Position numbers and translations under genes: made by a program. Shown in pieces: positions 31,099-41,044 of a stretch of DNA of 64,000 nucleotides. Position 1 is the first letter of the stretch, and every line of letters starts with the position of its first letter. Source of the stretch: Haberlea rhodopensis (lineage: Eukaryota; Streptophyta; Magnoliopsida; Lamiales; Gesneriaceae); assembly GCA_907163345.1 (NCBI GenBank), contig CAJQUN010000153.1:1178001-1242000 (forward strand), written 5' to 3'. A model generated the notes under the pieces. That model saw only the letters and a list, made by a program, of their open reading frames with translations, was not told the DNA's origin and made no database searches.

Positions 31099-33905
31099 AT
31101 TGAAAAATTCAACGGAAGCAATTTCATGTTGTGGAAAATGAAGATGCAAGCAGTTCTACGAAAAGATCGCTGCCTGACGGCTATTGAAGATAGGCCGAAG
31201 GAGGGTACGGATGATGAAAAGTGGAATGAGATGAACGGTTATGCCATTGCCAATTTGCATCTGGCTCTAGCCGATGGGGTAACACACAAAGAGGCAGAAC
31301 TAGCTGTTGCATCGACTAGTTTGGGAGAAGACAACAGTGTTATGGCATAGAAAGCTCTGGCATATGTCAGAACGAGGGTTGAAGGTTCTCTCTGAACGGA
31401 AACTACTGCCGGGGCTTACAAAAGCGACTCTACCCTTTTGTGAGCACCATGTTACCAGTAAACAGCACAGACTAAAGTTCGGCACATCTACTGCCAAGAG
31501 CGGCGGTATATTGGAGCTGATTCATTATGATGTTTGGCAAGCACCTGTAGTATCTCTAGGAGAAGCGAGATACTTTGTCTCGTTCATTGATGATTTCTCT
31601 AGAAGATGCTGGGTGTAACGTATCAAGAAGAAATCGGATTTTTTTCCGGTCTTCAAAGTGTTCAAAGCGCGGGTGGAACTTGACACTGAAAAGAAAATCA
31701 ATTGTTTGAGGACTGATATTGGAGGAGAATATGCCTGTGATGAATTTAATGCATATTGTCAACACGAGGGCATCAAAAGGCAATTCACGACGGCTTACAC
31801 GCCTCAGCAAAATGGAGCGGCGGAGCGGAGGAATAGAACCTTGTTGGATAGAACAAGAGCTATGCTGAAGACTGCTGGTCTAGCCAAGTCATTTTGGGCA
31901 GAAGCAGTCAAGACCGCTAGTTATATTATCAATCGCTCTCCATCAGTGACGATTAATCTGAAGACTCCGATGGAGGTGTGGACTGGAAAACCGACGGATT
32001 ATTCTCGGCACATACATTTGGAAGTCCGGTGTACGTTTTGTACAACGAACAAGAAAGATCAAAGTTGGATTCAAAATCCAGAAAATGTATCTTCTTGGGT
32101 TATGCTGAAGGTGTTAAGGGGTATCGTTTGTGGGATCCGACTGCCCACAAACTTATTATCAGCAGGGATGTTATCTTCAAGGAAGATAAAGTGAAGGGAG
32201 ACAAAGGCACACTGAATTCAGATACGACTACAATTCAGGTGGAAAATAAGACAGAAGAAGATCAAGTTTCTTCTGAGGTATTTCCAGAGTACGATGAACA
32301 AGATCCAGATGAGTCAGAGGTTCTCAAAGTTCGGCAGTCTACTCGCGAGAGGAGACCACCAGTTTGGCTTTCAGATTATGATACTGAGAGCAATATTGCA
32401 TATTGCCTACTGACAGAGGATGGTGAGCCATCGAGTTTCCAGGATGCTACTCGAAGTTCGGATGTATCCCTGTGGATGCAAGCTATGCAGGAAGAATTGG
32501 AGGCCTTAGACAGGAACAAAACTTGGGATCTTGTTACACTGCCACGAGGACGGAAAGCCATCGGTAATAGATGGGTCTATAAGATCAAGCGTGATGGCAA
32601 TAACCAAGTGGAGCGATATCGTGCAAGATTGGTGGTGAAAGGATATGTTCAGAAGGAAGATATCGACTTCAATGAGATATTTTCTCATGTGGTCCGACTT
32701 ACAACAGTCAGTGTAGTATTGTCATTGTGTGCAGTGTCTGACCTACATCTAGAGCAGCTAGATGTGAAAACAACTTTTCTTCATGGGGATCTTGAAGAAT
32801 AGATTTATATGCTCCAGCAGGTTTTGCTGAAATAAGCAAAGAGAACTTGGTTTGCAGGTTGAACAAATCTCTCTACGGTCTCAAACAGGTGCCGAGTTGT
32901 TGGTACAAGAGATTTGATTCCTATATCATGAGCCTTGGGTACAACAGACTTAATGCAGATCCTTGTGCATATTACAAGAGATCTGGGGACGATGATTACA
33001 TCATTTTATTGTTGTACGTGGATGACATGTTGGTATCCCCAACAAAGATCGAGTCCAAGAATTGAAGGCACAGTTGGCTAGGGAATTTGATATGAAGGAC
33101 TTGGGACTGGCAAACAAGATTCTAGGGATGCAAGTTCACCGAGACAGAAGTAACAAGAAGATTTGGCTTTCCCAGAGAAATTATTTGAAGTAAATCTTGC
33201 AACGCTTCAACTTGCAAGATTGTAAGCCAATTTCTATCATTCTTTCAGTTAACTTCAAGTTATCCTCCGATATGTGTCCTAGCAATGAAGCAAAGAGGAT
33301 GTAAATGTCTCGAGTACCGTATGCATCAGTGGTGGGAAGTTTAATGTTCACTATGATCTGTACAAGACCAGACATTGCACAAGCAGTGAGAGCAGTTAGT
33401 CGGTACATGGCGAATCCTGGACGAGAGCATTGGAGTACAGTTAAGAGGATCCTTAGATACATTAAGGGTACCTCGAATGCTGCATTATGTTATGGAGGAT
33501 CAGATTTTACACTCAAGGGCCATGCAGATTCAGATTATGAAGGTGATCCGGATAAAAGAAAATCTACTACTGTTATGTGTTTATACTTGCAGGAGGTGCA
33601 GTAAGCTGGGTTTCAAAACTGCAAACAGCTGTGGCATTATCTACAACAGAGGCAGAATATATGGCATTTACTCAAGCTTGCAAGGAGATTGGGCATAAAC
33701 AAGAAAGTTCTTTTGTTTTGTGACAGTCAGAGTGCCTTGCACATTGCAAGGAATCCAGCCTTTCATTCCAGGATTAAGAACATTGGCGTTCAATTTCACT
33801 ATGTTCGTGAAGTAGTGGAGGAAGGGAGTGTGGATATGCAGAAGATCTATACGAAGGAGAACATATCTGATATTCTTACAAAGCCGGTTAATACTGATAA
33901 ACATA
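31096..33905 (+). pseudogene. Copia3 gag-pol (TNT1-like), internally deleted, no LTRs
   Basis: Reads from the start of gag (EKFNGSNFMLWKMKMQAVLRKDRC...LHLALADGV, to about 31285). A deletion of most of gag and all of the protease takes it directly to the pre-integrase (VLWHRKLWHMSERGLKVL...CEHHVTSKQ). Then come integrase (RTDIGGEYACDEF, YTPQQNGAAERRNRT), reverse transcriptase (GNRWVYKIKRDGNNQVERYRAR; LKQVPSCWYKRFD; LLLYVDDMLVS near 33005) and RNase H up to DILTKPVNTDKH (33900). Stops at 31615-31617 and 32799-32801 and several shifts break it. The order and motifs resemble the tobacco TNT1 family. Both ends lie inside coding sequence, so this is a fragment without terminal repeats. Confidence 0.85.
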
Positions 33906-34553
33906 TCTCCTTCTTTCACCATAGCCCACCTCTAATTTAAATCTCGTTCCGCCACCACAACTCATCCCTGATTTACCCATACCCCAAAGCCCACAGTCTG
34001 AAGGAGAAATACCGTGATACTTTGATGTTGCCCAGCCTTCAACATTCATCTGATCCCATCGCCCACCAGTTCCTTCACTTGCCGGAAAACATGCTTTGTT
34101 CTGGCTCACGATATCTAGTTCTATAATATTTTCTCGCATCGCTTCAATTTTAATCGACAACACCATCGATTTTTCTATTGATTTTGATTTTTCTTCGAGG
34201 ACATGCGATTTCTCACTTGAGAACTCACCCGGGGACAAGCTTTGCTCGAGATTATTTTCTCCTTCTAAAACTTGGTCTGATAACTCTCCACCTCATTCAT
34301 AACACCCCTCCTTTCCTTACCCCACTGATGTTCTCGATCTCCTCCTAATTTTCCACTCAACATCAGCTCCAATCGAGATTGAGATTCTGCCCTTGAAGTA
34401 ATTGCTGTGTTCAGTGATTCACATTTAGCTCCATCTCATTCATTGTCTCCCGCAATTTAGTCACAACTTTCTCCAGAGCTTCTACCCTTGCTTCCGCGCA
34501 ACTCACGACCATGTTTGCTTCTCTCCCGAGAAATATCCGGCTGGTCGGACCAA
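33906..34553 (-). pseudogene. Gypsy-A gag start (remnant)
   Basis: On the - strand, just inside the 5' LTR, the protein starts MVVSCAEARVEALEKVVTKL (about 34512) and continues in another frame as SSEKSHVLEEKSKSIEKSMVLSIKIEAMRENIIELDIVSQNK...KLEVPMFDG-like region, here KLEVGYGERRR. A coiled N terminus with EARVEALEK is typical of one class of plant gypsy gag. The rest of gypsy-A was replaced by the copia fragments. TTGGTCCGACC after the LTR would be its primer-binding site, tRNA not identified. Confidence 0.65.
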
Positions 34554-34975
34554 TGTAATGACTCATTTGTGAATTTTAATATCGAATAATGAAAATCAAA
34601 ACAAAATTTAAGAAGAAGAAATGGAATATAAACTGATATTTGCTTGAAGAAGAAACGATTACAATATGAAAGGATTTGAATTACACCTAGGAGAACTTCC
34701 TATATCCCTAGCTGAAAGCTAGTAACAAACTTCTTAACAAATATTCTGAATACCCCACTACCCAACCTCACTACACTTTTATGCCTCACCCACTCACGTA
34801 TATCTCCCCACTCCCCACTCCCCACTTCTGAATACCCCACTACCCAACCTCACTACACTTTTATGCCTCACCCACTCACGTATATCTCCCCACTCCCCAC
34901 TTCTAGGGCACCAACTTAATCATGGGCTTTTTATTAACATTTTGGATCAGGCCCACTGGTCTTGGGGCCATAACA
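34554..34975 (-). repeat. Gypsy-A 5' LTR (422 bp)
   Basis: Direct repeat of 24069-24419, with an additional tandem duplication of about 75 bp (units starting CTGAATACCCCACTACCC near 34748 and 34826) that explains its greater length. Ends at CCATAACA before the duplication GTTTT (34976-34980). Confidence 0.9.
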
Positions 34976-35243
34976 GTTTTTAGGTATAATGTTTTACCCA
35001 CATTGAAAATTGACGGAGGTTGGATCAACAATTTCTTTGAAAAGCATGTTTGATAATTCCAAAATTGTTTGCAATAGGTTATATTCGCGATTTTTGGTTG
35101 TGTCAACTTCAATACAAATTACCGAAACGGCTCTTGAAAGCCACCATGAGCAAAAATTTGGGATCTCAAGTAAGCACAAACATCGTTTGTCCGATGGTGG
35201 AGTTCCTAGTTCTCAAATACAAATAAAGAACCTTACCGAGGCG

Positions 35244-35935
35244 CATAGTTATTAAAAGCCCGCTCGCGCCTTAGCCCAAAGCTCAGGCCTCGCGCCTCGC
35301 AGCGCCTTGCGCTACATATTTCTGAAAGGCGTGAGCCTTTGTGCGCTTCCTGCTCTTTTACTCACAACCAAGACACGCGCTTTAGCGCGCCTTTGCTAGG
35401 AGTTGAGAGTATAGGCGGCTGCTAGTATCTATTAGTGATTAACGTTTAGTTGGGCCATTATATTTATATTTGGGCTTATCAAAAATAGCCCTATAGGATG
35501 TTATTGTTACGTACATTGCCTTTGTTAGCCAAGCTAGAGGAATAGAATGATGTTGAGTATTATAAATTGTGATAATACAAATGATGAAGATGATTGATCT
35601 TAAGTTGAATATATGACGATAAATAGATTAGTTTTTTTATTTTGAAACTTTGGGTAGTTGAAAGTGTAATAACTTTTCAATTTTAATTTTTGTAAAACAA
35701 TATTTTTGCATTATGATATTTAATATTTTTATTTAATTTTGTTGTTCTTTGATGCTTATTTTATTATTTAACTTTGTTATCTTTAAGTTTATTTATTTAT
35801 AATTGTTAAATTTATGGATAATTTTAATATATTAAGAATATATAAGTTAGTGTGTGTGCGCTTCGCGTCGGCGCTTCGCGCTATAGCCCTAGGAACCTTT
35901 GCACTTCTGTGCGCTTTGCGTCGTTAATAACTATG
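35244..35935. mobile_element. hAT-like MITE (692 bp) in SIP1 intron 2
   Basis: Inverted ends CATAGTTATTAA and TTAATAACTATG, flanked by CCGAGGCG (35236-35243) and TCGAGGCG (35936-35943), an 8-bp duplication with one mismatch, as hAT elements make. Both ends are rich in GCGC/CGCGCC palindromes (35262-35400 and 35850-35930) while the middle is AT-rich. No transposase. Confidence 0.75.
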
Positions 35936-36191
35936 TCGAGGCGTACCATCTACATAAATTATTCTATTCTACATACAGTTTGGAGTTATTACAATTTGAT
36001 GAGCCATGGAAACAGTTCTCCAAATATCTCTCAATTCACATTCTTGATTTAATTTTTAACTGTTTCTGATATTTTAGAAGAAACTGGATATGCATTAATT
36101 CAAAGATGTATCGTCGATATGCTTACTGATAAATGAAAACAGCTTCACAGATCATTTCCCCTGGTACTTTACCTTCTTTATATCAATGCAG

Positions 36192-36347
36192 GCTTTTGGT
36201 TGGGCATACTTAAATAACAGGCACAACACATGGGAACAATTCTATGTATATTGGATCTGTCCCTTCGTCGGAGCTATACTGGCTGCCTGGATTTTCCGCT
36301 TCCTATTTCCTCCCCCAACCCCCGCAAAGAAGAAGAAGTCAGAATGA
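36192..36347 (+). CDS. SIP1: SIP1 aquaporin, exon 3 (residues 191-241 and stop)
   Basis: Begins after TCAATGCAG with GCTTTTGGTTGGGC (AFGWAYLNNRHNTWEQFYVYWICPFVGAILAAWIFRFLF), directly continuing the second NPA into the last transmembrane helix. It ends PPPTPAKKKKSE and TGA at 36345-36347. The lysine-rich tail is the 'basic' feature of SIPs and resembles ER-retention tails. Joining to exon 2 restores the family motif NPAN-AFGWAY, which confirms that the 13-kb intron is spliced over. SIP1 versus SIP2 is decided by the NPT triplet and the tail; the exact member number is not decidable here. Confidence 0.95.
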   Translation, partial: AFGWAYLNNRHNTWEQFYVYWICPFVGAILAAWIFRFLFPPPTPAKKKKSE

Positions 36348-36935
36348 ACAAGAAATTACGTAGTATTGATTCAAGATTGCAGGTACCAAGGGAAAACTGT
36401 GAACTTTGGTAGATTTAAGTAGCTATAACACATTGGATTGCAGTATATTTCTTCCTTGGACCGATAATACAAATGTATTTAATTCGATTAGTGTAGCCCA
36501 GAATACTCATTTTCAACCAATTAAAAATTTCACTCATCAAAATATATGTACAAGTATGAAACAGGACTATATGACCATGTCATCATAGTAGACCATCATA
36601 TATGGAAACAAAGTGTACGAGGAATGAATACAACTCAGAAAATAAGCCGTTGGAAAATTTGATGCTATCCCAGTGACAGCCCTCAGAGGTGCATTGAACC
36701 GTTGAAATGATATATTCCATTTGGAATGTCATTTCAAGAACAAACATCATCAGATAAACATAAGCTGTTTATACTGGTATCAACATCTTAAAAAAGCTTC
36801 TTGAATACGTGTACAAGACATGGCAAGGAAGTGATCCCGAATGAACTCTAAAACTCCCATGAAAAATCTTATTATACCACTTGAGAGTGCATTCTGTCTT
36901 TTAATCCAAGAGTTTTAACACATTTTCTCTATTTT

Positions 36936-37006
<71 letters not shown>

Positions 37007-37167
37007 TGTTGGATTTTTAATATCAATTCAAGACTATTGTCAAATAACGGTAAATGCTGAAAAAGAAATAACTTTAATTTTATTACCCTTTTTCTCACAT
37101 GTCACTACAACGTTATTGCTTCCATCATTTTCTCTGTCATGTGCTTTTATGTTCTTTGAAATTAGTC
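36348..37167 (+). other. SIP1 3' flank with (AT)n microsatellite
   Basis: Probable 3' untranslated region and intergenic DNA. No convincing poly(A) signal could be chosen. A pure TA repeat of about 31 units occupies 36938-37001. Small open frames here overlap the exon 3 end in other frames and are not genes. Confidence 0.6.
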
Positions 37168-37176
37168 AAAACTTTG

Positions 37177-37405
37177 GGGTTATTTAAAAAAATAACCCAA
37201 AAAAAAAAATATTTTTAACAAAATAACCCATTTTAAAAATTGTTTACAAAGTAACCTGAGACGCCAACTCAATTGGCGTCTCCTACTTTTTTTTTTTTTA
37301 TGTTGGAGACGCCAACTCAGTTGGCGTCTCCAACAAATTTTTTTTTTTTTAATAAATGTTGGAGGCGCCAACTGAGTTGGCGCCTCCAACATATTTTTTT
37401 TTTTA

Positions 37406-37441
<36 letters not shown>

Positions 37442-38643
37442 AAATCAACCAAAATTCAATGTAGTGTTCAACGTCAATCACTATCTCAAAAACTATTATT
37501 GATAATACAAATATTTTCTCAAATATATAATGTCTTGTGAACTGTCGGTTGAGTCCAATCATTATCTCATATTCAAAATTCAAATAATAACGTTATCATG
37601 AGTTAGAATACTCACTTTGACCATTTAAAATTTTGAATCACATTCAAATAAGTATAAAATACTATCTTTTGATCTGAACAAAGATTAATATGTGTCCCAC
37701 TTGGATGTGTAGTTGAAGTTAGATGTGTAAATGAATCGAATCGAGCCGAATATGAAATTTTTTAAGATTCGATTTCGGCTTGAAATAGTTATATTCGAAC
37801 TCGGTTTGATTCAAAGTTCGAATAGTTTTAAAAATTTGACGCGAGTTCGGTTCGAAAAAATTCGAGCATGTTCGTGAGCTATTTAAACAATTTTTTTATT
37901 ATCAAATTCTAAAAAAATTTGCAGCACGGAATGGCCGTCGCGGAACATTATTAAATTTTTTAAACATAAAATTTAGGGATGTCAATGAGACGGGTCTAAA
38001 CTCTTACCCGTGTTAATAATGTTCCGCGACCGCCATTCCGAGCCGCTCGCGAACATGCTCGGAATGGCGGTCGCGGAACATTATTAACACGGGCAAGAGT
38101 TTAGACCCGTCTCATTGACATCCCTAAATTTTATGTTTAAAAAATTTAATAATGTTCCGCGACGGTCATTCCGTGCTGCAAATTGTTTTAGAATAACTGT
38201 TTAAATAGCTCACCATGCTCGAATATTTTCGAATCGAACTCGCGTCAAATTTTTAAAACTATTCGAAGTTTGAATCAAACCCGAGTTCGAATATAACTAT
38301 TTCAAGCCGAAATCGAATCTTAAAAAAATTCATATTCGGCTCGATTCGATTCATTTACACATCTAACTTCAACTACACCTCCAAGTGGGACACATATTAA
38401 TCTTTGTTCAGATCAAAAGATAGTATTTTATACTTATTTGAATGTGATTCAAAATTTTAAATGGTCAAAGTGAGTATTCTAACTCATGATAACGTTATTA
38501 TTTGAATTTTGAATATGAGATAATGATTGGACTCAACCGACAGTTCACAAGACATTATATATTTGAGAAAATATTTGTATTATCAATAATAGTTTTTGAG
38601 ATAATGATTGACGTTGAACACTACATTGAATTTTGGTTGATTT

Positions 38644-38681
<38 letters not shown>

Positions 38682-38955
38682 TTAAAAAATTAAAAAAAAA
38701 AAATATGTTGGAGGCGCCAACTCAGTTGGCGCCTCCAACATTTATTAAAAAAAAAAAAATTTTGTTGGAGACGCCAACTGAGTTGGCGTCTCCAACAAAA
38801 AAAAAAAAAAAAAAAGTAGGAGACGCCAACTCAGTTGGCGTCTCCATTAGGAGACGCCAATTGAGTTGGCGTCTCAGGTTACTTTGTTAACAATTTTTAA
38901 AATGGGTTATTTTGTTAAAAATATTTTTTTTTTGGGTTATTTTTTTAAATAACCC
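37177..38955. mobile_element. Mutator-like foldback element (1,779 bp), near-perfect hairpin
   Basis: The whole element is an inverted repeat: left arm 37177-38043, loop CGCTCGCGAACAT (38044-38056), right arm 38057-38955. Ends are GGGTTATTT and AAATAACCC. A perfect 9-bp duplication AAAACTTTG flanks it (37168-37176 and 38956-38964), the size made by Mutator-family transposases. Near each end, several small hairpins of GAGACGCCAACTNAGTTGGCGTCTC type are separated by A or T runs, and each arm carries an (ATT)n/(AAT)n microsatellite (37408-37440, 38646-38677). No transposase. The arms look almost identical by eye, so insertion or arm homogenisation is recent. Confidence 0.9.
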
Positions 38956-38964
38956 AAAACTTTG

Positions 38965-39683
38965 GGCCATGCTTTTGGATGACCTATTCACTTCCAAATA
39001 TATTTTTTTTAATTTTTAAAATAATAACTAGTAATTATCCACTATTTAATAATAAAATGTATTACTAAAAACAATCAATCCACTGTTTCTTTTCTTTCTT
39101 TCTTTCGTTTTTTAAAATCAGATCTACTCTTGCTTTTCACTAAACCAATTTGATTGAACTTTTCTTGGAAGCCGAACCGAGTAAATGTTGATTATTAACT
39201 ACAAAAATTAACAAAAACATTTGTGTTGGTTATCTTTTGAGCTGTGGGTTAAATTTAGTAGTCCGCCAGTGTTTTGGTTTGCTACTTTGTATTTTCTTTT
39301 TTGTTGTGATGTTATCTCACTTGGGTTTAGAGCACCCTTAGTGCTATTCTTTTATAAAATTTGGCTTTAAAAAATAAAATAAAATTGAAACACCAACTAT
39401 AATATTAGTAAATTAAAAATATATGTATTAGATAATAATAGGGTTAATTTTTATAAGTTATGAATAATATTGAAGCGAGAGAAAAAGATATTTTAAGAAT
39501 GAATTATATAAAATTTGTTAGATAAATCAAAAAATTTAAGTAATTTACTATCAAATTTGCTGGTTACGAGGATGTCTCTGTATAACATGTAATGTGTGTA
39601 TTGAATGAAAAGGACCAAAAATTAACGAGGTGAGAAAGAATGGACCAGCCAATATATAATAATTATTACAAACAAATTGTATA
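38965..39683. other. AT-rich intergenic stretch
   Basis: No gene or element recognised. A short TTTC-rich tract lies at 39085-39112. Confidence 0.5.
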
Positions 39684-39896
39684 TGGATGTCAAATAAGTT
39701 ATAACTTAAGTTCTTTTAACATCTTGTAATTCTTGAAGTCATTAAATCATGTAAAATGAATTGTAACTCTTGCTTCATGATGCTATATATATCAAGCACT
39801 TTTGTGAGATATAATGTAATGAATAACTTTATCTCCCATCTATATTGATTTTGTAATTTTCTTTTAAGTTGTGTTTAAAACTAACATTTTATAACA
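39684..39896 (+). repeat. Copia5 5' LTR (~213 bp)
   Basis: Ends at AACATTTTATAACA and is followed immediately by TGTTATCAGCACGA, a primer-binding site seen in several plant copia lineages. The start is placed at TGGATGTCAAATAAG; TG at 39678 is also possible. It contains GCTATATATATC (39783-39792) as a likely TATA box. Confidence 0.7.
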
Positions 39897-40187
39897 TGTT
39901 ATCAGCACGACGTTCTACCATTTTTATATAATACACACCACTTGATAACATAAAGGTATTTTCAAAGGGAAGTTGTCTATATGTTTTTTGATTGTTTAAT
40001 ATTTGCATCGATGTTATACAAAAACTTTTTTTGATAAATGAATCTAATGCTCCAAAAATTTATTTGGAGGCTTGAAGACTAATTCGAGTACTTTTTGCTC
40101 TAAATTTGTAATAAAACTCAAATTTGTAGATTTGAGAATACGAGTATTCCATACTCTAAAGTGCTATTTGATTTGTGATTCAGTGCT

Positions 40188-41044
40188 ATGGCTAACATTA
40201 CCAAGCTTGCATTTGCTGCCCTTGATGTTTCCGGAAGAAACTATTTGACTTGGGTCCTTGATGCTGAGATTCATTTGAGTGCGAAAAATTTTGGACAAAC
40301 CATCAAGGAAAATAATGAAGCAAGTGAACAAGACATAGCGAAGGCAATGATTTTCATTCGCCATTACCTTCACGAAGCACTGAAATCCGAATATCTTGGA
40401 CTAAAGGACCCTGTTATCCTATGGAAAAACTTGGAGGAGAGATATGATAACAAAAAAACTGTGATACTCCCAAAGGCTCGCTATAACTGGATGTACCTGA
40501 GGTTGCAAGATTTCAAAACAGTAAATGAGTATAACTCTACAATGTTTAAATTGTGTTACATATGTTAGAAAAGACGTTCACTACTTTTCATGCCTCCAAC
40601 ATCCTCCGGCAGCAGCAATATCGTGAAAGAGGTTTTAAAAAATATTCTCAGTTAATTTCATGTCTCCTAGTTGCGGAACAAAACAATGAATTCATGATGA
40701 AAAATCACAAATCCCACCCAGCTGGATCACATGCATTTCCAGAAGTTAATGCAAATCTTTCATTTCCGGAAGTGAATGCAAACAAATATGGACGTGGTAG
40801 TGGTCGTATCCATGGACGTCGTCGCGGTCGTGGTAATGGTCGCCGGTATGGTCGTGGTCATGGTCACAATCATATTGGTCCTAAAAATGCACCATACCAC
40901 TCGAAGTAGAACAACAATGGTGAGAAACAAGAAAATGGCAAGGTTGTTGGTCCTCCTAACAATCATGATGAAACTTGTTATAGGTGTGGAGTGGAAGGGC
41001 ATTGGTCTCGTACCTGCCGCACACCAAAACATATTATTGATCTA
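40188..41044 (+). pseudogene. Copia5 gag (broken)
   Basis: Starts MANITKLAFAALDVSGRNYLTWVLDAEIHL and continues IKENNEASEQDIAKAMIFIRHYLHEALKSEYL...LWKNLEERYDNKKTVILPKARYNWMYLRLQDFKTVNEYN, the typical copia gag of this kind. After a frameshift at about 40560 comes an Arg/Gly-rich segment (YGRGSGRIHGRRRGRGNGRR), then an intact CCHC knuckle CYRCGVEGHWSRTC at 40978-41019. It is cut at HIIDL, where LARD-B inserted with duplication ATCTA (41040-41044). The reading continues on the far side at 58183. Confidence 0.9.

Larger units (their letters stand above)
23051..36191 (+). other. SIP1 intron 2 (13,141 bp), inflated by nested retrotransposons
   Basis: Runs from GTAAGCACC to TCAATGCAG. Removing gypsy-A and everything inside it (24069-34975) plus one 5-bp duplication leaves about 2.2 kb, which still includes a hAT-like MITE (35244-35935). 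Most insertions are antisense to SIP1, and their LTR promoters and poly(A) signals point against it; copia3 is the exception. Both splice sites are intact, so the gene can still be spliced in principle. Confidence 0.9.

Noticed and set aside
36230..36412. 60-codon frame over SIP1 exon 3
   Set aside because: It is another frame of a well-supported exon; the SIP1 reading joins the NPA motif and ends in the family's lysine tail.
37317..37583. Asn-rich and Trp/Arg-repeat peptides (also 38502-38890)
   Set aside because: They come from (ATT)n microsatellites and the GAGACGCCAAC palindromes of the foldback element, and mirror each other in the two arms.
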